Of a stretch of DNA of 64,000 nucleotides, positions 61,876 through 64,000 are shown piece by piece. The position numbers and the translations under genes were made by a program. Position 1 is the stretch's first letter. Each line of letters opens with the position of its first letter. The DNA is from an uncultured Lachnospiraceae bacterium (GTDB taxonomy: Bacteria; Bacillota; Clostridia; Lachnospirales; Lachnospiraceae): NCBI GenBank assembly GCA_910579865.1, contig CAJTXA010000010.1:62001-126000 (forward strand). Reading direction: 5' to 3'. The notes under the pieces were generated by a model. The model searched no databases, was not told the DNA's origin, and was given only the letters and a program-made list of their open reading frames with translations.

Positions 61876-62902
61876 TTTATTAGCATATAGTGGTATCGCT
61901 ACAAAAGTAAAGGCTATGAGCAGCCATCTTATTACTATCCAAGAATTTAAAAAACTGGCCTCCTGTTCTAGTGTACAAGATGTTGCACAATATTTAAAAA
62001 ATCATCCAGCCTATCAAAATGAATTTTCTAGTTTTGATAGTCTATCGCTTCATCGCGGGGAAATGGAACATATCCTCCGTTATTCGGTATATAGTGACTA
62101 TTTAAAATTGTACCGATTTGCCAGTCAAAGACAACGAGCTTTTTTAAATCTTTACTTTTCTCGTTATGAGATACAAGTATTAAAAGCTTGTTTTAGAAAA
62201 CTATTTGATCCTCGATCCAATTTATTAAAATTAGACAGATTTTATCCATTTTTCGAAAAACATTCTACTATTCCTCTTCCAGAAGTAGTATCTGCTACCT
62301 CTTTGAATGAATTGGCAGAAAGTTTAAAGGGAAGTAATTATGAGAAAGTTTTTTATATGGTAGATTCCTCTTCTTCTCCCACCTTATTTGACTACGAAAT
62401 TGCATTGGATCTGCTACACTTTACTGATATTTGGAATCGAATCAATAAAATAGCGAATCCTTCTGCACGTAAAGTTTTAACAGAAACCTATGGCAGTCAG
62501 ATGGACTTACTCAATATCCAATGGATCTATCGCTCCAAACGATATTATAATCTATCTGTTGCTGATCTTTATGCCTTAGTAATTCCAATACAATATCGAC
62601 TGCAAAAACGTACTTTCACTGCTATGATAGAAGCAGAAACCGCAGATGAAGTGCTAACTCTTTTGCAAACAACTTATTACGCAAAACATTTTCATGAAAC
62701 AGACACTTTATCATTGGAGCGAATGTATCACCATATTTTAGATGAATTGTATGAACAAGCGGTACGTAAATCTCCTTATTCTGTCGCATGTATTTCTTCT
62801 TACTTGTATAAAAAAGAGTTAGAAGTTAATAAACTAATTTCTGTATTAGAAGGAATTCGCTATCGACTTCCTGCCGAAAAAATATTAAAAATTATTACGT
62901 AA
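61865..62902 (+). CDS. V/A-type ATPase subunit C (d, NtpC-like)
   Basis: 345 residues, all-helical. LLAYSGIATKVKAMSSHLIT, FKKLASCSSVQDVAQYLKN and WIYRSKRYYNLSVADLYALV are typical of the V-type C/d subunit that links the central rotor to the membrane ring. ATG 61865 has TTGGAG nine bases upstream and overlaps the end of the previous gene. It is followed by subunit I after a 20-base gap. Confidence 0.85.
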   Translation: MGNSLLAYSGIATKVKAMSSHLITIQEFKKLASCSSVQDVAQYLKNHPAYQNEFSSFDSLSLHRGEMEHILRYSVYSDYLKLYRFASQRQRAFLNLYFSRYEIQVLKACFRKLFDPRSNLLKLDRFYPFFEKHSTIPLPEVVSATSLNELAESLKGSNYEKVFYMVDSSSSPTLFDYEIALDLLHFTDIWNRINKIANPSARKVLTETYGSQMDLLNIQWIYRSKRYYNLSVADLYALVIPIQYRLQKRTFTAMIEAETADEVLTLLQTTYYAKHFHETDTLSLERMYHHILDELYEQAVRKSPYSVACISSYLYKKELEVNKLISVLEGIRYRLPAEKILKIIT

Positions 62903-62922
62903 TAAGATTGGAGGTGTATATT

Positions 62923-64000
62923 TTGATTGAAAAAATGAAATTTCTAACTATAACAGGACCAAAAAACGATATTGATCGTGTTGTTGAAGAATATCTATCC
63001 AAATACGATATTCAATTAGAAAATGCCCTTTCTGAGTTAAAAACGGTCCAAAATATCAGTCCCTATATCGAGATAAACCCTCACAAAGATTCTCTTATCA
63101 GGGCCAACGTTCTCGCAAGTTTAATAAAAGATACTTCCTACAAAAATAAATTTCTAACAGTAGACGAAGCAGTTTCAATTATTGAACGAGTAGAAACGAA
63201 CTTAAATGAAATTCAAAAGAAAAAAGAGGAGATTGAAACAAATCTATCCTCTGCACAATCCTTATTAACGGATATTGAACACTTTCGTTCTATTCCTTGC
63301 AATATAGAAGATATTCTTCACTTTCAATATGTCAAATTCCGTTTTGGAAAGATTTTACAGGAACATTTTGAAAATTTTGAAAAGCATACAAAAGATGATT
63401 TATCCACTATATTCTATAAAGGGCAAAGTGATAAAAATTATGTTTGGGGGGTTTATTTTGTACCTGCAGAAGAAGCAGATAAAGTAGATGCAATCTATTC
63501 TTCACTTCACTTTGAACGCTTCTATCTAAAAGACACTTATCATGGTACAGCAGAAGAAGCTTATCATTTTTTGGAAGAACGAATAGCTGAATATACCGCA
63601 CAACTAGATTCTATTACAACTGCATATCAAAAAAAACTAGAAGAAAATGCAGAGAACATTTTAGCAGCACAACACAAACTAACTGCACTATCTGAAAACT
63701 TCGATATTCGAAAATTGGCTGCTTGTACTAAAACAAAACAAGAAACCTTTTATATTTTATGTGGATGGATGACAGAACAAGAGGCTTCCAAATTCTCAAG
63801 AGAAATAGAAAAAGATGAAAATCTTTATTGCATTATAGAGGATGCACATAATAACATCTATAGTCAGCCTCCAACCAAATTGAAAAATCCAAAGCTTTTC
63901 CAACCTTACGAAATGTATACTCGTATGTATGGTCTTCCAGCATACAACGAATTTGATCCAACCATTTTTGTAGCCTTAACATACTCTTTTATCTTTGGAG
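62923..64000 (+). CDS. V/A-type ATPase subunit I (NtpI-like), N-terminal part; runs off the right edge
   Basis: About 359 codons are visible from TTG 62923, which has GGAGG eight bases upstream (ATG 62935 is the alternative). The cytoplasmic domain has the coiled hairpins MKFLTITGPKNDIDRVVEEY and VETNLNEIQKKKEEIETNLS. The last visible part, PPTKLKNPKLFQPYEMYTRM and YGLPAYNEFDPTIFVALTYS, is the conserved entry into the membrane domain of subunit I, which holds the stator half-channel for Na+ or H+. The membrane helices and the remaining subunits lie beyond the window. Confidence 0.9.
   Translation, partial: MIEKMKFLTITGPKNDIDRVVEEYLSKYDIQLENALSELKTVQNISPYIEINPHKDSLIRANVLASLIKDTSYKNKFLTVDEAVSIIERVETNLNEIQKKKEEIETNLSSAQSLLTDIEHFRSIPCNIEDILHFQYVKFRFGKILQEHFENFEKHTKDDLSTIFYKGQSDKNYVWGVYFVPAEEADKVDAIYSSLHFERFYLKDTYHGTAEEAYHFLEERIAEYTAQLDSITTAYQKKLEENAENILAAQHKLTALSENFDIRKLAACTKTKQETFYILCGWMTEQEASKFSREIEKDENLYCIIEDAHNNIYSQPPTKLKNPKLFQPYEMYTRMYGLPAYNEFDPTIFVALTYSFIFG

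Noticed and set aside
1..64000. CRISPR arrays, prophage genes, intact insertion sequences
   Set aside because: No regularly spaced repeats, phage structural genes or complete transposase frames were seen on either strand.

Overview
The window looks like chromosome from a low-GC, anaerobic, spore-forming member of the Clostridia, most likely Lachnospiraceae. The DNA is AT-rich throughout. The gene set fits: reverse rubrerythrin with a PerR-type regulator, SpoIIR and a SipL-like spore protein, a V/A-type ATPase, a T-box ahead of metG, an Amt-PII fusion, DUF1934 and DUF6128-type proteins, and surface proteins with cell-wall-binding repeats. Non-AUG starts are common. No prophage, CRISPR array or intact transposon was found. 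Mobile DNA appears only as decayed relics.

Layout. 0-11.3 kb: a truncated ECF sigma gene, tcdA-glpK, and a carbohydrate locus made of a GH105 hydrolase, a CUT1 ABC importer, a divergent AraC regulator and a GH112 phosphorylase. 11.5-14.1 kb: reverse rubrerythrin and PerR with palindromic operators, then an orphan solute-binding lipoprotein. 14.2-18.9 kb: divergent argCBD and argG around an ArgR-type promoter region. 19-24 kb: amt-PII with an attenuator-like leader, an AraC-like gene, cardiolipin synthase and a small membrane protein behind a long leader. 24-32.6 kb: DUF1934, murI, ddl, spoIIR, a GntR regulator, ispE, pepC, sipL and a PrcB-like lipoprotein. 33-37 kb: exported proteins. 37-47.6 kb: tadA, a GNAT enzyme, a DUF6128-type protein, a chemoreceptor, ksgA, tatD, T-box-metG and a DUF885 lipoprotein. 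47.6-53.3 kb: a TnpB relic, an 891-residue secreted protein, a composite relic (transposase plus VanS-like kinase), gdhA and two identical tRNA-Lys genes. 53.4-61.2 kb: thioredoxin with a WCNPC site, an unrecognised 54-residue gene, trmB, a cell-wall-repeat protein with a cohesin-like domain, and a 1724-residue M60 peptidase with an internal dockerin. 61.5 kb to the end: the start of a V-type ATPase operon.

How genes may work together. The GH105/CUT1/GH112 set fits import and intracellular phosphorolysis of pectin-derived (rhamnogalacturonan) oligosaccharides, possibly galactosyl-rhamnose. The strongest candidate for an unusual system is the M60 pair at 54.7-61.2 kb. The secreted peptidase has a dockerin but no cell-wall repeats, and the next gene encodes a cell-wall-repeat protein with a possible cohesin fold. 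That would be a two-gene, cellulosome-like display of a glycoprotein-directed protease. The nitrogen genes (argG, amt-PII, gdhA) appear to be controlled separately. All functional statements come from reading the sequence. No database search was run.
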